Shown in pieces: positions 42,368 to 51,699 of a DNA stretch of 64,000 nucleotides. Source of the stretch: CBDUZS01 sp965371785 (GTDB lineage Bacteria; Fermentibacterota; Fermentibacteria; Fermentibacterales; JCC-6). The position numbers and the translations under genes are program-made. A model generated the notes under the pieces. That model was not told where the DNA came from. It saw only the letters and a list, made by a program, of their open reading frames with translations, and made no database searches. The stretch's first letter is position 1, and each line of letters starts with the position of its first letter. Location of the stretch: the NCBI GenBank assembly GCA_965371785.1, contig CBDUZS010000001.1, positions 1 to 64,000 on the forward strand. The letters run 5' to 3'.

Positions 42368-43684
42368 CTACCTTATGTAGCCAAGTCCCTGGAGATCCTC
42401 CCGGATCTGTTCACCCGATACGGGGGAGGGTTCTCCCAGCGGCGGGGTTGTCCAGTAGAGTTCGAGAGCCTCGATAAGATCGGGATCAGGTTCTGCAGGA
42501 CTACGTTCCCCCGGATCGACCTCGAGATCGAACATTCTGTTCTCACCGGTGCCGAAATTAACAACCGCTTTCCTGTAGCCGACAAGGATGGATGCGATAT
42601 CTTCGAAATCCTCTAATTGCGAGTTCACAAGAAAACACCTGTCCGGAGAGACACCACTCGAAGGAACAGCCCTTTGGCCATGAGGTTCGAGAAGGTTCAC
42701 ACCTTCGACTTCCGGAGGGGTCGGCAGCCCCGCAAATCCCATGACAGTAGGGAGGATATCGATCTGTGCCGCCAGGGTTGAATCGACTACTCCCCCGGGG
42801 ATACCAGGGCCTGTGATGATGAGGGGAACGTGCAGCTGCTCCTGGTACAGATCGTGACCGTGCCCCCACCGGCCGTGCTCGAGGAATTCCTCTCCATGAT
42901 CGGATGTGACGATTATGAGTGTGTTGCCGGACAAGCCCCTCGAGCGAAGCTCCGCAAAGAATCTTCCCAGCTCACTGTCCACCCAGGATATCTCGCCATC
43001 GTACATGTCCAGCAGGTGATCTCTGTCTTCGGGATTCAGCAGTTCGCCTTCTTCGATTTCCCAGCCGGTTACACCTTCAGCTCCTGATTCCGAGAACCGC
43101 CTGTCGAATGGACCGGGAGGATCGTAGGGAGCGTGTACGTCGAACAGATGCATGACGATGAGCAGAGGTCCTGGATTGCCCCGGTTTTCATGAAGCCATT
43201 CGAGGACCTCTGAGACGGTTTCCGCAGCGCGTCCGTTTCCATCGGCGCAGAATGCGTAATGATCGAACCCGTTCGCAAACCCGAAATCAGGGTTGAGAAG
43301 CACTACGTTGACGAAACCCAGCGTGACGTATCCTTCTTCCTTCAGAAGGGTTGCAATGTTCTGCAATTCGGGGTCAAGACCATAGTCTATGCCGCTCCTG
43401 TTTCCTGCCATGTGCGATGTGACCGTAAGACCGGTCCAGATAGAGGCGTGGGCCGGTAGAGTCCATGGAGCCTGGGCCTGACATCTCGAAAACCGGATTC
43501 CCGAAGCTGCAAGGCTGTCGAGTACAGGTGAAGTATCCCTGCCGTAGCCGTAACATCCAAGATGATCTGCCCTGAGAGTATCGATGATTATCAGCACCAC
43601 ATTCGGTTTATCGCTCCCCCCCGGGGCGCACCCGAATTCGATGGCCATGAACAGCACCAGGAGAAGGCATGTTCTCTTCGTCAT
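42368..43684 (-). CDS. Sulfatase-fold (alkaline phosphatase superfamily) lipoprotein lacking the formylglycine motif
   Basis: This is a 438-residue lipoprotein with a lipobox-like EFGC (Cys19). Metal-binding motifs of the sulfatase/phosphatase fold are present: VVLIIIDTLRADHLGCYGY, TSDHGEEFLEHG and GHGHDLYQEQLHVPL. The position that carries the formylglycine precursor in true sulfatases (C/S-x-P-x-R) reads TLPAH, so Thr replaces the Cys and His the Arg. A Thr nucleophile is used by LtaS-type phosphotransferases of the same fold. A phosphoester or phosphotransferase reaction at the cell surface is therefore more likely than sulfate removal. The ATG at 43684 with AAGGGTGG upstream is chosen over 43705. 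It is the last gene of the surface cluster. Confidence 0.85.
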   Translation of the reverse strand: MTKRTCLLLVLFMAIEFGCAPGGSDKPNVVLIIIDTLRADHLGCYGYGRDTSPVLDSLAASGIRFSRCQAQAPWTLPAHASIWTGLTVTSHMAGNRSGIDYGLDPELQNIATLLKEEGYVTLGFVNVVLLNPDFGFANGFDHYAFCADGNGRAAETVSEVLEWLHENRGNPGPLLIVMHLFDVHAPYDPPGPFDRRFSESGAEGVTGWEIEEGELLNPEDRDHLLDMYDGEISWVDSELGRFFAELRSRGLSGNTLIIVTSDHGEEFLEHGRWGHGHDLYQEQLHVPLIITGPGIPGGVVDSTLAAQIDILPTVMGFAGLPTPPEVEGVNLLEPHGQRAVPSSGVSPDRCFLVNSQLEDFEDIASILVGYRKAVVNFGTGENRMFDLEVDPGERSPAEPDPDLIEALELYWTTPPLGEPSPVSGEQIREDLQGLGYIR

Positions 43685-43738
43685 GTAACCACCCTTACAG
43701 CGCATCTCCCGTCTGCGGTATTCGGCATCATGCGGGGA

Positions 43739-44230
43739 TTATACACAGGCTGGTCCACTGTCGTCCGGTTCGTTTCTCGCTGTATCCCTGCAATACCGTC
43801 CGGTAGAGGCCGAGAACACCGCTGCCAGCCCCATCCCGCCTGCAGCCCCGGTCAGAATCCTGATGAAGTTAAGGCTTGTGTACAATCCCATGTACTGCAG
43901 CGCTCCGTCCACGGCAAGCGGTACGATCAGCAGCACCGCCAGCCAGAGGGGTATTCTCAGCAGCTCGAAAAGGACGAGAACCGCACCTGCAACCATGCCT
44001 GCCCAGAAGGCGGTACAGCGTGAGCACAGACCGCTGAGTCCCCATGGAAGCTCCAGGCTGCGTGAAGCGAGCCTGTGGCAGGTTGCGGACAGAACAGGGT
44101 CCACTGCATCAGAAACGCTGTCGGGAAGAATGGGTTCCACGATGGATGCAGTGAGGAATAAGAGCGAAGGGAGTCCGATGATGAGTGCCAGGATCAGTCT
44201 TCTGCGGCTCGTAAAAGCCGGATCAGCCAT
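43739..44230 (-). CDS. DUF2085 membrane protein
   Basis: This is a 163-residue inner-membrane protein with about four helices (residues ~12-32, 70-95, 98-112, 120-140). The DUF2085 pattern is visible as CHRLASRSLELPWGLSGLCS then RCTAFWAGM, with conserved Cys and His that may bind a metal. The function of this family is unknown. It overlaps the end of the upstream flavoprotein gene by eight bases and is in the same operon. Confidence 0.87.
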   Translation of the reverse strand: MADPAFTSRRRLILALIIGLPSLLFLTASIVEPILPDSVSDAVDPVLSATCHRLASRSLELPWGLSGLCSRCTAFWAGMVAGAVLVLFELLRIPLWLAVLLIVPLAVDGALQYMGLYTSLNFIRILTGAAGGMGLAAVFSASTGRYCRDTARNEPDDSGPACV

Positions 44231-45617
44231 CAGCCCATGTGTCGGCGGTCCAGCCGAACTGATCTCTCACGCAACCCTCACCCATGATCTCCAGGGCAGC
44301 GTACTGTCCCATCTCGATCGAATGGTCCATGTTGTTGTATCTGAAGAGCCCCTGTCTTCCACAGGTCACTGAGCCCTCGAGGGAATGAAGGCAGTCCAGC
44401 ACGGACGCCACCCTTGAAGCGTAACCCAGGTCGTAGATCGGGTAGGCGTGTGCCTGATATGAGAGCATACTTCCCGTGACATCGTCCCTTTCGAAGAGAC
44501 CCAGCCTGGCTCCACCCTCGATGGCCGAGTCGAGCAGATCAATCGAACCGTTCCAGATGTCATCGTCTTTCTGGCAGCTGAATTCGAAAACAACCTGGAA
44601 ACCTTCAACAGGGAGGTCGTCATCGAAGTTCTCCGGGATGGACAGCCTGTTGAAGAGATACCGTTCCTCGGGGGCGTAAATCCAGTGATCTCTAGCGTCA
44701 GGTCTCTTCCTCACTCGAACGGTCAGGAAGACGATGCCGCGATAATGCAGCAGAGCAGCAACGGAGTGAGCCGTATCCGGAAGCTTCCCGCCGAGAAGCC
44801 TGACGTATTCGGTAACGGGAATGGTGTTGATGATCCTGGAAACCCGGATTTCATCGTTGCCGGTGGAGATCACGAATCTGCCATCGTTACCGATGGTTAT
44901 ACTCTTCGGAACGGTGTCGAAGGCAAACTTCCCTCCTGCCTTCGCAATCCTCTTCTCGAATGCTTCGGCGATATGGCCTATCCCGCCTTTTGGATAATGA
45001 AACGTGCTGACAAGACTCCTGATCTTGTCACCACTCGGGAAAAGCGTCTCCTTTACCAGACCTGACAGGCCTGGAACCGTAATCCGCTGACTTGCCCAGT
45101 CGGCGGAGAGTGAGGAAGGCGGACACCCCCATAATTTCTCCGTGTAGGGCCCGAAGTAGATATCGTACAGCTGCCTGCCGAACCTCTTCAGAACCCAGCC
45201 CTCGAAGTCGTCCTCGCTTCTGGGGGAAAAGATATTCCTGACCTTCTCGCCAATGTAGCTCCCGACAATCCCGATACCGCGGTGCGGAGGCATTCGTCTC
45301 AGCACATCGCCAAGTGACAGAGGATAGTGAAAATAGCGATCCATGAGTCTGATCCTGCTGAGCCTCTCGAGCTGTAACAGCCGCTCGGGCAGCAGGGTGG
45401 AAATCCGCTCGAGAATCAAGGAATTCTGGGTATGGAACCTGTGGGGGCCGAAATCGAAATGAAATCCATCAGCTCTCACGGTAGCGGCAAGTCCACCCGA
45501 TCCTGAATTCTTCTCAATGACGAGCACATCGTATCCTCTGGAGACCAGAACGTCTGCCGCACTCAGACCGGCAAGACCTGCTCCGAGGACTGCTACGGTA
45601 CAGGGTTCATGGCTCAT
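44223..45617 (-). CDS. FAD-dependent UDP-galactopyranose-mutase-like/protoporphyrinogen-oxidase-like protein
   Basis: This is a 464-residue flavoprotein. The FAD-binding Rossmann motif is VAVLGAGLAGLSAADVLVSR near residue 8, with VIEKNSGSGGLAATV. HFDFGPHRFHTQNSL and YDIYFGPYTEKLWGCPPSSL resemble UDP-galactopyranose mutase and related amine-oxidoreductase-like proteins of surface-sugar clusters. The exact substrate is not clear: full UGMs are shorter (~370-400) and have a different middle domain. It starts at the ATG at 45617, nine bases after the nucleotidase stop, and overlaps DUF2085 by eight bases. Confidence 0.82.
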   Translation of the reverse strand: MSHEPCTVAVLGAGLAGLSAADVLVSRGYDVLVIEKNSGSGGLAATVRADGFHFDFGPHRFHTQNSLILERISTLLPERLLQLERLSRIRLMDRYFHYPLSLGDVLRRMPPHRGIGIVGSYIGEKVRNIFSPRSEDDFEGWVLKRFGRQLYDIYFGPYTEKLWGCPPSSLSADWASQRITVPGLSGLVKETLFPSGDKIRSLVSTFHYPKGGIGHIAEAFEKRIAKAGGKFAFDTVPKSITIGNDGRFVISTGNDEIRVSRIINTIPVTEYVRLLGGKLPDTAHSVAALLHYRGIVFLTVRVRKRPDARDHWIYAPEERYLFNRLSIPENFDDDLPVEGFQVVFEFSCQKDDDIWNGSIDLLDSAIEGGARLGLFERDDVTGSMLSYQAHAYPIYDLGYASRVASVLDCLHSLEGSVTCGRQGLFRYNNMDHSIEMGQYAALEIMGEGCVRDQFGWTADTWADG

Positions 45618-45626
45618 GAGGGCAAC

Positions 45627-47228
45627 CTACCTCGTTTCATCGATCCAGACGATTCTGATCTGATTGTCAGGCTGTAACGGAGAGTTCATGCCTATGTACT
45701 CGATGACCGCATCGAACAGCGTCACCCCTGCACTGGTCGATTCGAACTCCCTCATCAAGTCGTAACCGACATTCCCCTGAGCCAGGTATCCAGTGGTTAC
45801 GAACCTGTAAACATGTTCTTCATCAAGGGGAACACCATCGATCAGCATGTTCTCTATCCTGTTTCCATCTTCTGAAGCCTGGTTACGCATCGCGGTCAGG
45901 CCTGCTATTTCCATGTCCCGACGCCGTCCCTGCATACCGGTTTCGAGAACCTCGACAAGTTCAGCTCCCGTGAGCATGAAAATGAACAGATCCTCCTCGA
46001 ATGGAATGGCTTCGTATACAATCCTCGGTGTTACCGGTCCCCTGGGGATTGGTGCCCGGATACCGCCGCGGTTCATCAGGGCAACGTCTGCATCGGTTAC
46101 CTCGAGCATGGCATCCGCGATCAGCCTGCCCAGAGGATGCTCGGCACTGCCTCTTGGAATCTCCCGGAGTGCCTCGCCTATCACATTATCCATGCCCTCT
46201 TCAGCCATATCCCTGTAGCCCTCTATGATCTCTTCCATTACCGGATCGGACCAGAACTGATCATGAAGAAGGCTTATGTACTCCTCCCCGAAGGGCAAAT
46301 CGTAGCCGAGCAGAATTCCTGTCTCACCGTCCAGGGCAAGTCGCAGATGACCGATTCCGGTTCCGTTGGCGTACCCCTGGACGATGACGGTGTGGTTGAT
46401 CGGGTTGACCCAGGGCTCGGCAAACCCGATGTGGGTGTGACCGGAAATGATCACATCAATACCGTGAACGAGTGTAGACAACTCGGTGTTGTTCATCGAG
46501 AAGTCCTTTGTGTACTCTTCACCGGCTTCCCAGGCCTCGTAAATCCTTTCGAGATACTTCGAGGGATCGGGGGGCTGTCCGAGATGCGATATCAGGATGA
46601 TCACATCGGCACCTTCGGATTCGGCCAGCTCTACGTAGTACTCAGTCGCTTCGACCTCGTCGGTGAACAGGTAACCCTCCAGAACTTCCTGGTCTACAAG
46701 CCCGTAGGTGTCAGGAGTTACAAGGCCGATGAAGGCTACATCGATACCGCCGAAGTCCATTACGACGTAGGGCTCAATCGGAGAGGGTATCCCGCCTGTT
46801 GAAGTCGAAACGAAATTGGCACAGACAACCGGGAATTCCGCCTGTCTGCACAGATTCAGGGCATTCGTGACCCCATCATCGAAATCGTGATTTCCGAGGG
46901 TCATCAGATCGTATCCGGCAAGGTTCATCCATTCCATTATCAACCGTCCGGTATCGTAGTTACCGGTAGGTGTTCCCTGGTAGATGTCCCCCGCGTCTAC
47001 GAGCAGACAGTACTCGCCCTCTTCCACGCAGCTCGCACGTACTTCCTCTACGTAAGCGTATATCCAGGCGCCTCCACCTATCCAGGGAGGGAAATCCGGG
47101 TTGAGGAACGTTGCTCTCCGCGGAACTATGCCGCCATGTATATCATTGGTGTGCAGAATATTGAGGTATACCACATCGGCAGAGGCCAGAGAGACGGCAA
47201 CGAGAAGGAGTACTGCGAGATATCGCAT
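45627..47228 (-). CDS. Exported 5'-nucleotidase/UshA-family metallophosphatase
   Basis: This is a 533-residue periplasmic or surface enzyme that removes phosphate from nucleotides. The signal peptide is residues 1-17 (MRYLAVLLLVAVSLASA). Metallophosphatase motifs are HTNDIHGG, DAGDIYQGTP, LGNHDFDDG, ILISHLGQ and ISGHTHIGFAEPW. The C-terminal nucleotide-binding domain includes NRGGIRAPIPRGPVT and GYDLM. The ATG at 47228 is preferred because GGAGGTGATC lies upstream at an ideal distance; a GTG at 47237 is in frame. It follows two barrel-type proteins and an OB-fold protein, so it may act with them on external nucleotides or nucleic acid. Confidence 0.92.
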   Translation of the reverse strand: MRYLAVLLLVAVSLASADVVYLNILHTNDIHGGIVPRRATFLNPDFPPWIGGGAWIYAYVEEVRASCVEEGEYCLLVDAGDIYQGTPTGNYDTGRLIMEWMNLAGYDLMTLGNHDFDDGVTNALNLCRQAEFPVVCANFVSTSTGGIPSPIEPYVVMDFGGIDVAFIGLVTPDTYGLVDQEVLEGYLFTDEVEATEYYVELAESEGADVIILISHLGQPPDPSKYLERIYEAWEAGEEYTKDFSMNNTELSTLVHGIDVIISGHTHIGFAEPWVNPINHTVIVQGYANGTGIGHLRLALDGETGILLGYDLPFGEEYISLLHDQFWSDPVMEEIIEGYRDMAEEGMDNVIGEALREIPRGSAEHPLGRLIADAMLEVTDADVALMNRGGIRAPIPRGPVTPRIVYEAIPFEEDLFIFMLTGAELVEVLETGMQGRRRDMEIAGLTAMRNQASEDGNRIENMLIDGVPLDEEHVYRFVTTGYLAQGNVGYDLMREFESTSAGVTLFDAVIEYIGMNSPLQPDNQIRIVWIDETR

Positions 47229-47246
47229 CAGGATCACCTCCGTTCC

Positions 47247-48437
47247 CTACAGGATTCTGCCGATTGAGATCATAATTCTGGTTTCACTTTCCTCGACCCA
47301 GAGGCTGTCATCCTGGGGAAACGAGATCAGACCGGGGATTTCCGTCTGGCCCCACCTCACCGGTGAGAAGCCTGCTCCGAAATCCAGTTCCCAGCTCGAT
47401 ATCCTGAAACCCATACCAACGGTAAATGTCATCCTGTCGAGAGCCCTGGCGATGGGAGAACGGTCGAAGGCAAACCCCGCCCTTACGGCTGGTCCACCTG
47501 GAAGGTGATTCTCCACTCCTGCATGAAAGCCCCAGCTGTTGTCGAGCCCCGCATCCTCTCCGTCGACTTCGGTGGAACTTCCATTCTCCCAGTAGAATTC
47601 GGCGGCAAAAGTACTCCTGAGCCTGTTGCCGGGAACGTAGACCGCGCCACCCCGAAGAGTCAGAGGAAGGCTTACATCCACTTCATCAGGGCCGTCGGAA
47701 GCGGTGAACGAAAGAGCCTTCTCCGCGGTCAGGGAGAAGGACAGACGTTCCAGAGGCACCAGCAGGAGCCCTCCTCTTACAGCCATACCGGAGTAATCAG
47801 TTCTGTCATGCTGCGCTTCGTCCGGAGTAGCAGGATCCACATGGGTCTTCTCCCAGTTCAACCGTCTCGTACCGGTGAGATAGCCACCGCCAAGCCCGAT
47901 GCAGAGCAGATCCGAGGGCATGAATGCCGTTGACAGAACGAATTCGCTGACGTTCCCGGAAACTTCCAGATCTTCGGCACCCGTTTTCACGTAATTATCG
48001 TCTCTGACAGTTCTGTTCCAGCGGTAATGGAATGTCCCTGCTACGCGCCAGCCGACGGCAAGAGCAAGAGATGAGGGAAATCCCCCCACATCTCTGATGC
48101 TGACGGCGACTCCTCCCGGTTCGAAGAACAGGTTCTGATCGAAAGAGTACTCGGATTCGCCAATCGAGCTGCCAAAGCTGTCATAGACCTTCCTGGTCCT
48201 CTTCTCCATTGTGAAGAGTGCGGAACCGGACAGGTCAATTCGAACGCCTTCATCAGCCAATCCCAGTATCGCAGGGTTGACCAGGGCACCAAGAGCGGAG
48301 GGCTCTACAAAGCCGGTCTCTCCCATTCCCAGGGATCTGGCCGTTCCCGCAGGATACTGAGAACCCAGCCAGCTCACTTCGGGCAATCCTCCGGTAATTG
48401 CCAGAAAAGAAATCAGCCCTGCTGCAAGTACGTTCAT
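47247..48437 (-). CDS. PorV/FadL-like outer-membrane beta-barrel protein
   Basis: This is a 396-residue outer-membrane protein. The signal peptide is residues 1-17. The mature start YPAGTARSLGMGETGFVEPS with ALGALVNPA matches the GARALGMGGA...NPA pattern of PorV/PorQ/FadL-like barrels. The rest alternates strands and turns to the end (IMISIGRIL). PorV acts in type IX secretion as the shuttle/anchor partner of PorU, but many paralogs have other roles, so only the family is claimed. It starts 12 bases after the HhH-barrel gene and precedes the nucleotidase by 18 bases. Confidence 0.8.
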   Translation of the reverse strand: MNVLAAGLISFLAITGGLPEVSWLGSQYPAGTARSLGMGETGFVEPSALGALVNPAILGLADEGVRIDLSGSALFTMEKRTRKVYDSFGSSIGESEYSFDQNLFFEPGGVAVSIRDVGGFPSSLALAVGWRVAGTFHYRWNRTVRDDNYVKTGAEDLEVSGNVSEFVLSTAFMPSDLLCIGLGGGYLTGTRRLNWEKTHVDPATPDEAQHDRTDYSGMAVRGGLLLVPLERLSFSLTAEKALSFTASDGPDEVDVSLPLTLRGGAVYVPGNRLRSTFAAEFYWENGSSTEVDGEDAGLDNSWGFHAGVENHLPGGPAVRAGFAFDRSPIARALDRMTFTVGMGFRISSWELDFGAGFSPVRWGQTEIPGLISFPQDDSLWVEESETRIMISIGRIL

Positions 48438-48449
48438 AATCCCTCCACC

Positions 48450-50885
48450 CTACCAGCGGAAATCCAGCTGGCAGCGAATACCGTATTCCGTGACGTGATC
48501 CCCGAAATCTCTGACAGGACTGTCCGGGTCTCCCTGGTAGTAGTACCGGTCGTCAGGATCCGGTCTGTAGAGACCGTTCCTTGGAAAGAAAGTGTCTTTC
48601 CTGAGTATCCTGAATCGCAGCTGCAGGTAATCGGACAGGGAGTTCTTCACCGTAATGTACAACTTCGTACCCCTGCCATCCAGGAAATCGATGTCGGTAT
48701 CCTCGAACTCCCATTGACTCATTCCGTTGGTGGTCCAGAGAGTTGTTCCGCCCAGAACTGACAGATCGTCGGTGAAATTGTGCTCCCACCTCGCGGAAAT
48801 GTAGCCTCCGGTCATGAGTCTGTCGTCTCCGTACAGGGGATTTGGAGTAAGGCCGACAAGACCGAATCGGAGCCGGATGTCGAAGTAGTCACCCTCCCAT
48901 GGCAGGAAAAACGTACGAAACGTGAATTCCTGTGTGCGGGAAGTGGTAGGAATCACTTCCTTCGGCTTGGTCTTCTCCTGGTACTTGTACTTGAATCTGA
49001 ACCTCACAGGCCAGTCCGGTCTGTACTCCACTTCTCCCTGGAATCTGTGGTTGTTGAAAGAGTAGGGCAGGCTTCGCCAGACATCAAGATAGACTTTCGT
49101 GAACGTGATCTGTCTGCTGAGCTGGAATCTGCTCTCCAGGTATATCCCCTCTTCCGGTTTCGGAGTCGGCCAGTTCACCATTTCCGAAGAAATCGGGTCG
49201 TTCAACCTGTAAGGTTTCTCGAACACGGTGTCATCGAACCGGGTCTGCTCTGCAAAGCCCCTGTTGTACGGGTTCGTATAGCCGATATCGTAATGCCTGA
49301 AGGCCCCGAGCAGGTAGAACCAGTTGTTCTGCCATCTGGCCTGCGCCAATCCTGCGATGGAGCCGTTATCCTGTCTTGCCAGCTCGCCTTCGAAGCTCGT
49401 GTTCCAGAGAACGGTCTGCCCGGCCACCGCGACGACATTCAGGTGATTACCCGACAAAAAGTTACTGTACTCGGGACAGCTCCACACGTAGGAGTCATTT
49501 GGAATATCGAGGTACGTGTAGTCCGGGTTGAGGGAATCGTCCCAAGCCACACTCAGACCACCGATGCCTATTGCAGTTCCCACCGGTAACACTCCTCCGA
49601 GATCCAGGAATGCGTAACCGCCATACGTTGTTTCGAGAAGTACATTCGAGTACGGCTCTGTTCTCACCGTGGTCAACAGAAGGGTGTTAGGTGAACCATC
49701 GGAGTTCACCAGGGCATCCCTGTACGCGCTCGAATAGAATCCATATCCGAGTACGCTTCCCATCCTGACCTGTGCAGCCCCGCCAAGGAAAGCGAACTGC
49801 CTTGTGGAAGTGAGATCGGGATAAAGTCCCCATGATCTGTTCATGCTCCGGTACATGAGTTCATCGCTGTTGTCCACCAGCAGCCCCTGACCAAGCGACA
49901 ACCTGTAGTTCCCGAGCACGACCTGCTCGACGATGCCGAGGTGGCTCAGTGAGACGTACGCTTTCCCTCTGTCGAACGTGCTGCTGACCTGTCCCATATC
50001 CAGATCGTAGAAGAGACCTGAGCCAGCCGTCGAGTTTCGCTGCCGAGAGAGACGGACTCCGCCCCGGAACCTGTCACCAAGGCCGATTCTTAACCTGTGG
50101 GTACAACCAGTGACACTTCTAGCCGACTGCGCTTCAAGGAGTTCAGAACTAAGTTGTTCGTAGAGCGCGGCACTGTCTACAGGACTTCCGGTGTAATCAC
50201 GGCCACCCGTTCTCATTTCGTACAGAGCCGACTCGAGGCTGTTCAGAACACCGCTCAGGCTTTCCTCGTCATCGTTCCTGCCGTCTCCTCCGTCTACAAC
50301 GAGCCTGTAGCTCCCGAAAAGATCCATGGAGGACAGATCCAGTTCTCTGGTGGACACGAAATCCCTCATGTTCCTGTAGCCGTAGTAACTGAGGTAATCC
50401 GTGCTTCGCAGCGACCTAACGGCAGATAGCTCTCCGAGAGTTCTCAACCGTCGCTCGACTGCGACGGCATCGATCAGGCTGACTCTGTCCAGTGCCCTGA
50501 GATCCCACATCGAGGAACTGTTGATGGGGAGCGGACGCACCAGCAGGTTCTCCCACTCCTCAACGGCCGCATCACCGGGACCATCCTCCTCAGCAAGCCT
50601 TTCCATGACATCCATCACATCGGGGGAGAGACGCCCCTGAGCAGGTGGAAGCACAGCGTAAACCTTCTTCAGAGAAATGAGCTCGGTCGCGGTGAACCCG
50701 GGAAGCACCATTACCTCGTATACGTCCAGCAGACCTCCCGTTTCGAAGATGTAATCCCTGAGTATTTCTGCCTGCTCCGGTGAAAGCCCCGCCCTCCGGA
50801 CCATCTCCTCAGCGGTCGCATCATTCAGATCGAGACAGCCAGGCGGCGAGAGTGATAGAAAGATGATCAACAGGCTAGAAACCAT
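48450..50885 (-). CDS. Outer-membrane barrel with N-terminal helix-hairpin-helix domains
   Basis: This is an 811-residue protein. The signal sequence is short (residues ~1-16, PPGC near the cleavage site). Residues ~18-78 have a ComEA-like HhH unit (DLNDATAEEMVRRAGLSPEQ; GGLLDVYEVMVLPGFTATEL), and a second set follows at ~110-175 (PINSSSMWDLRALDRVSLID). From ~200 to the end there are many amphipathic strands ending in DFRW, as in a large outer-membrane barrel. HhH units bind DNA backbone in ComEA. The combination occurs in FCB bacteria but its role is unknown. Its start lies 11 bases inside the PorV-like gene, so translation is coupled. Confidence 0.82.
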   Translation of the reverse strand: MVSSLLIIFLSLSPPGCLDLNDATAEEMVRRAGLSPEQAEILRDYIFETGGLLDVYEVMVLPGFTATELISLKKVYAVLPPAQGRLSPDVMDVMERLAEEDGPGDAAVEEWENLLVRPLPINSSSMWDLRALDRVSLIDAVAVERRLRTLGELSAVRSLRSTDYLSYYGYRNMRDFVSTRELDLSSMDLFGSYRLVVDGGDGRNDDEESLSGVLNSLESALYEMRTGGRDYTGSPVDSAALYEQLSSELLEAQSARSVTGCTHRLRIGLGDRFRGGVRLSRQRNSTAGSGLFYDLDMGQVSSTFDRGKAYVSLSHLGIVEQVVLGNYRLSLGQGLLVDNSDELMYRSMNRSWGLYPDLTSTRQFAFLGGAAQVRMGSVLGYGFYSSAYRDALVNSDGSPNTLLLTTVRTEPYSNVLLETTYGGYAFLDLGGVLPVGTAIGIGGLSVAWDDSLNPDYTYLDIPNDSYVWSCPEYSNFLSGNHLNVVAVAGQTVLWNTSFEGELARQDNGSIAGLAQARWQNNWFYLLGAFRHYDIGYTNPYNRGFAEQTRFDDTVFEKPYRLNDPISSEMVNWPTPKPEEGIYLESRFQLSRQITFTKVYLDVWRSLPYSFNNHRFQGEVEYRPDWPVRFRFKYKYQEKTKPKEVIPTTSRTQEFTFRTFFLPWEGDYFDIRLRFGLVGLTPNPLYGDDRLMTGGYISARWEHNFTDDLSVLGGTTLWTTNGMSQWEFEDTDIDFLDGRGTKLYITVKNSLSDYLQLRFRILRKDTFFPRNGLYRPDPDDRYYYQGDPDSPVRDFGDHVTEYGIRCQLDFRW

Positions 50886-51699
50886 AGATCACACCCATCT
50901 GATGCGTCAGGTCCAGTTGCGGATGTGTCTGGACGGCATATTCGATCTCCATTCCCGATATCTTCACGGCAAACCCCCCTGTAACCGTAGCCGGGGAACT
51001 CTGCACACCGGCCATCAGGCGGAGTGCTCCCAACGGCAGCGATTGCCCGGCATGGAGCCTGGTCCCGCGGAAATCCCTTGACAGGGTTAAGGCCGTAACA
51101 AGCCCGGGAGACGGTTCATAGCTTACGCCAACATCGATCTTCCTGGAGAGGTACTCACCGCCCTCGCCAATTCGAGCCTGGAATGGATTTCTCACTGCCG
51201 CAGCGATCATCCATCGAGAGTAGAGTCTTACCTGAAAACCTGCGTTGAGTGCGATTGTGCCTGCGCTTCCGTAAGTACTGACACCGTCTTCGATGGCAGC
51301 TCTGCAGTACACTGGCTGAATACCGAATGCCATGTCCTTTGTCAGCTTCCCGGCAGCGGTGAGAGCGATGATCTGTTCGCTGTAGAGGCTTCCTCCAAAG
51401 TACCTGAGGGTCCCCCCGACCGTCCAGTAATCGGAGACGGGAACCGCTCCGTCGAGGCCAGCGGTCGCGAAGTCGAAATTCGTCCATGGAAGCCGGGCTG
51501 AGATACTGATAACGGTGTTTTCGATACCTGCTATGGAGGCGGGATTCCAGAACAGTGCGCCCACTCCCGAGGAGACAACACCGGTGCCGCCCATGGCCTG
51601 TGCAGCAATGCCCGCTTCCAGCTCCTCGAACGATCCCAGTGATACGGATGACAGCGTGAGAACCAGGCTTGCAGTCAGGAAGGTGAGTTTCGGTCTCAT
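50875..51699 (-). CDS. PorV/PorQ-like outer-membrane protein (UPF0164 style)
   Basis: This is a 274-residue barrel protein. The signal peptide is residues 1-22. The mature start GIAAQAMGGTGVVSSGVGAL then FWNPASIAGI is the PorV-type A-x-x-x-MGGA...NPA pattern, and the chain ends in Phe (VIYGF). It overlaps the OB-fold gene upstream by four bases (ATGA) and the HhH-barrel gene downstream by 11, so it is the second gene of the surface cluster. It is smaller than PorV itself (about 390 residues). An anchoring or export role for the OB-fold protein is plausible but unproved. Confidence 0.82.
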   Translation of the reverse strand: MRPKLTFLTASLVLTLSSVSLGSFEELEAGIAAQAMGGTGVVSSGVGALFWNPASIAGIENTVISISARLPWTNFDFATAGLDGAVPVSDYWTVGGTLRYFGGSLYSEQIIALTAAGKLTKDMAFGIQPVYCRAAIEDGVSTYGSAGTIALNAGFQVRLYSRWMIAAAVRNPFQARIGEGGEYLSRKIDVGVSYEPSPGLVTALTLSRDFRGTRLHAGQSLPLGALRLMAGVQSSPATVTGGFAVKISGMEIEYAVQTHPQLDLTHQMGVIYGF

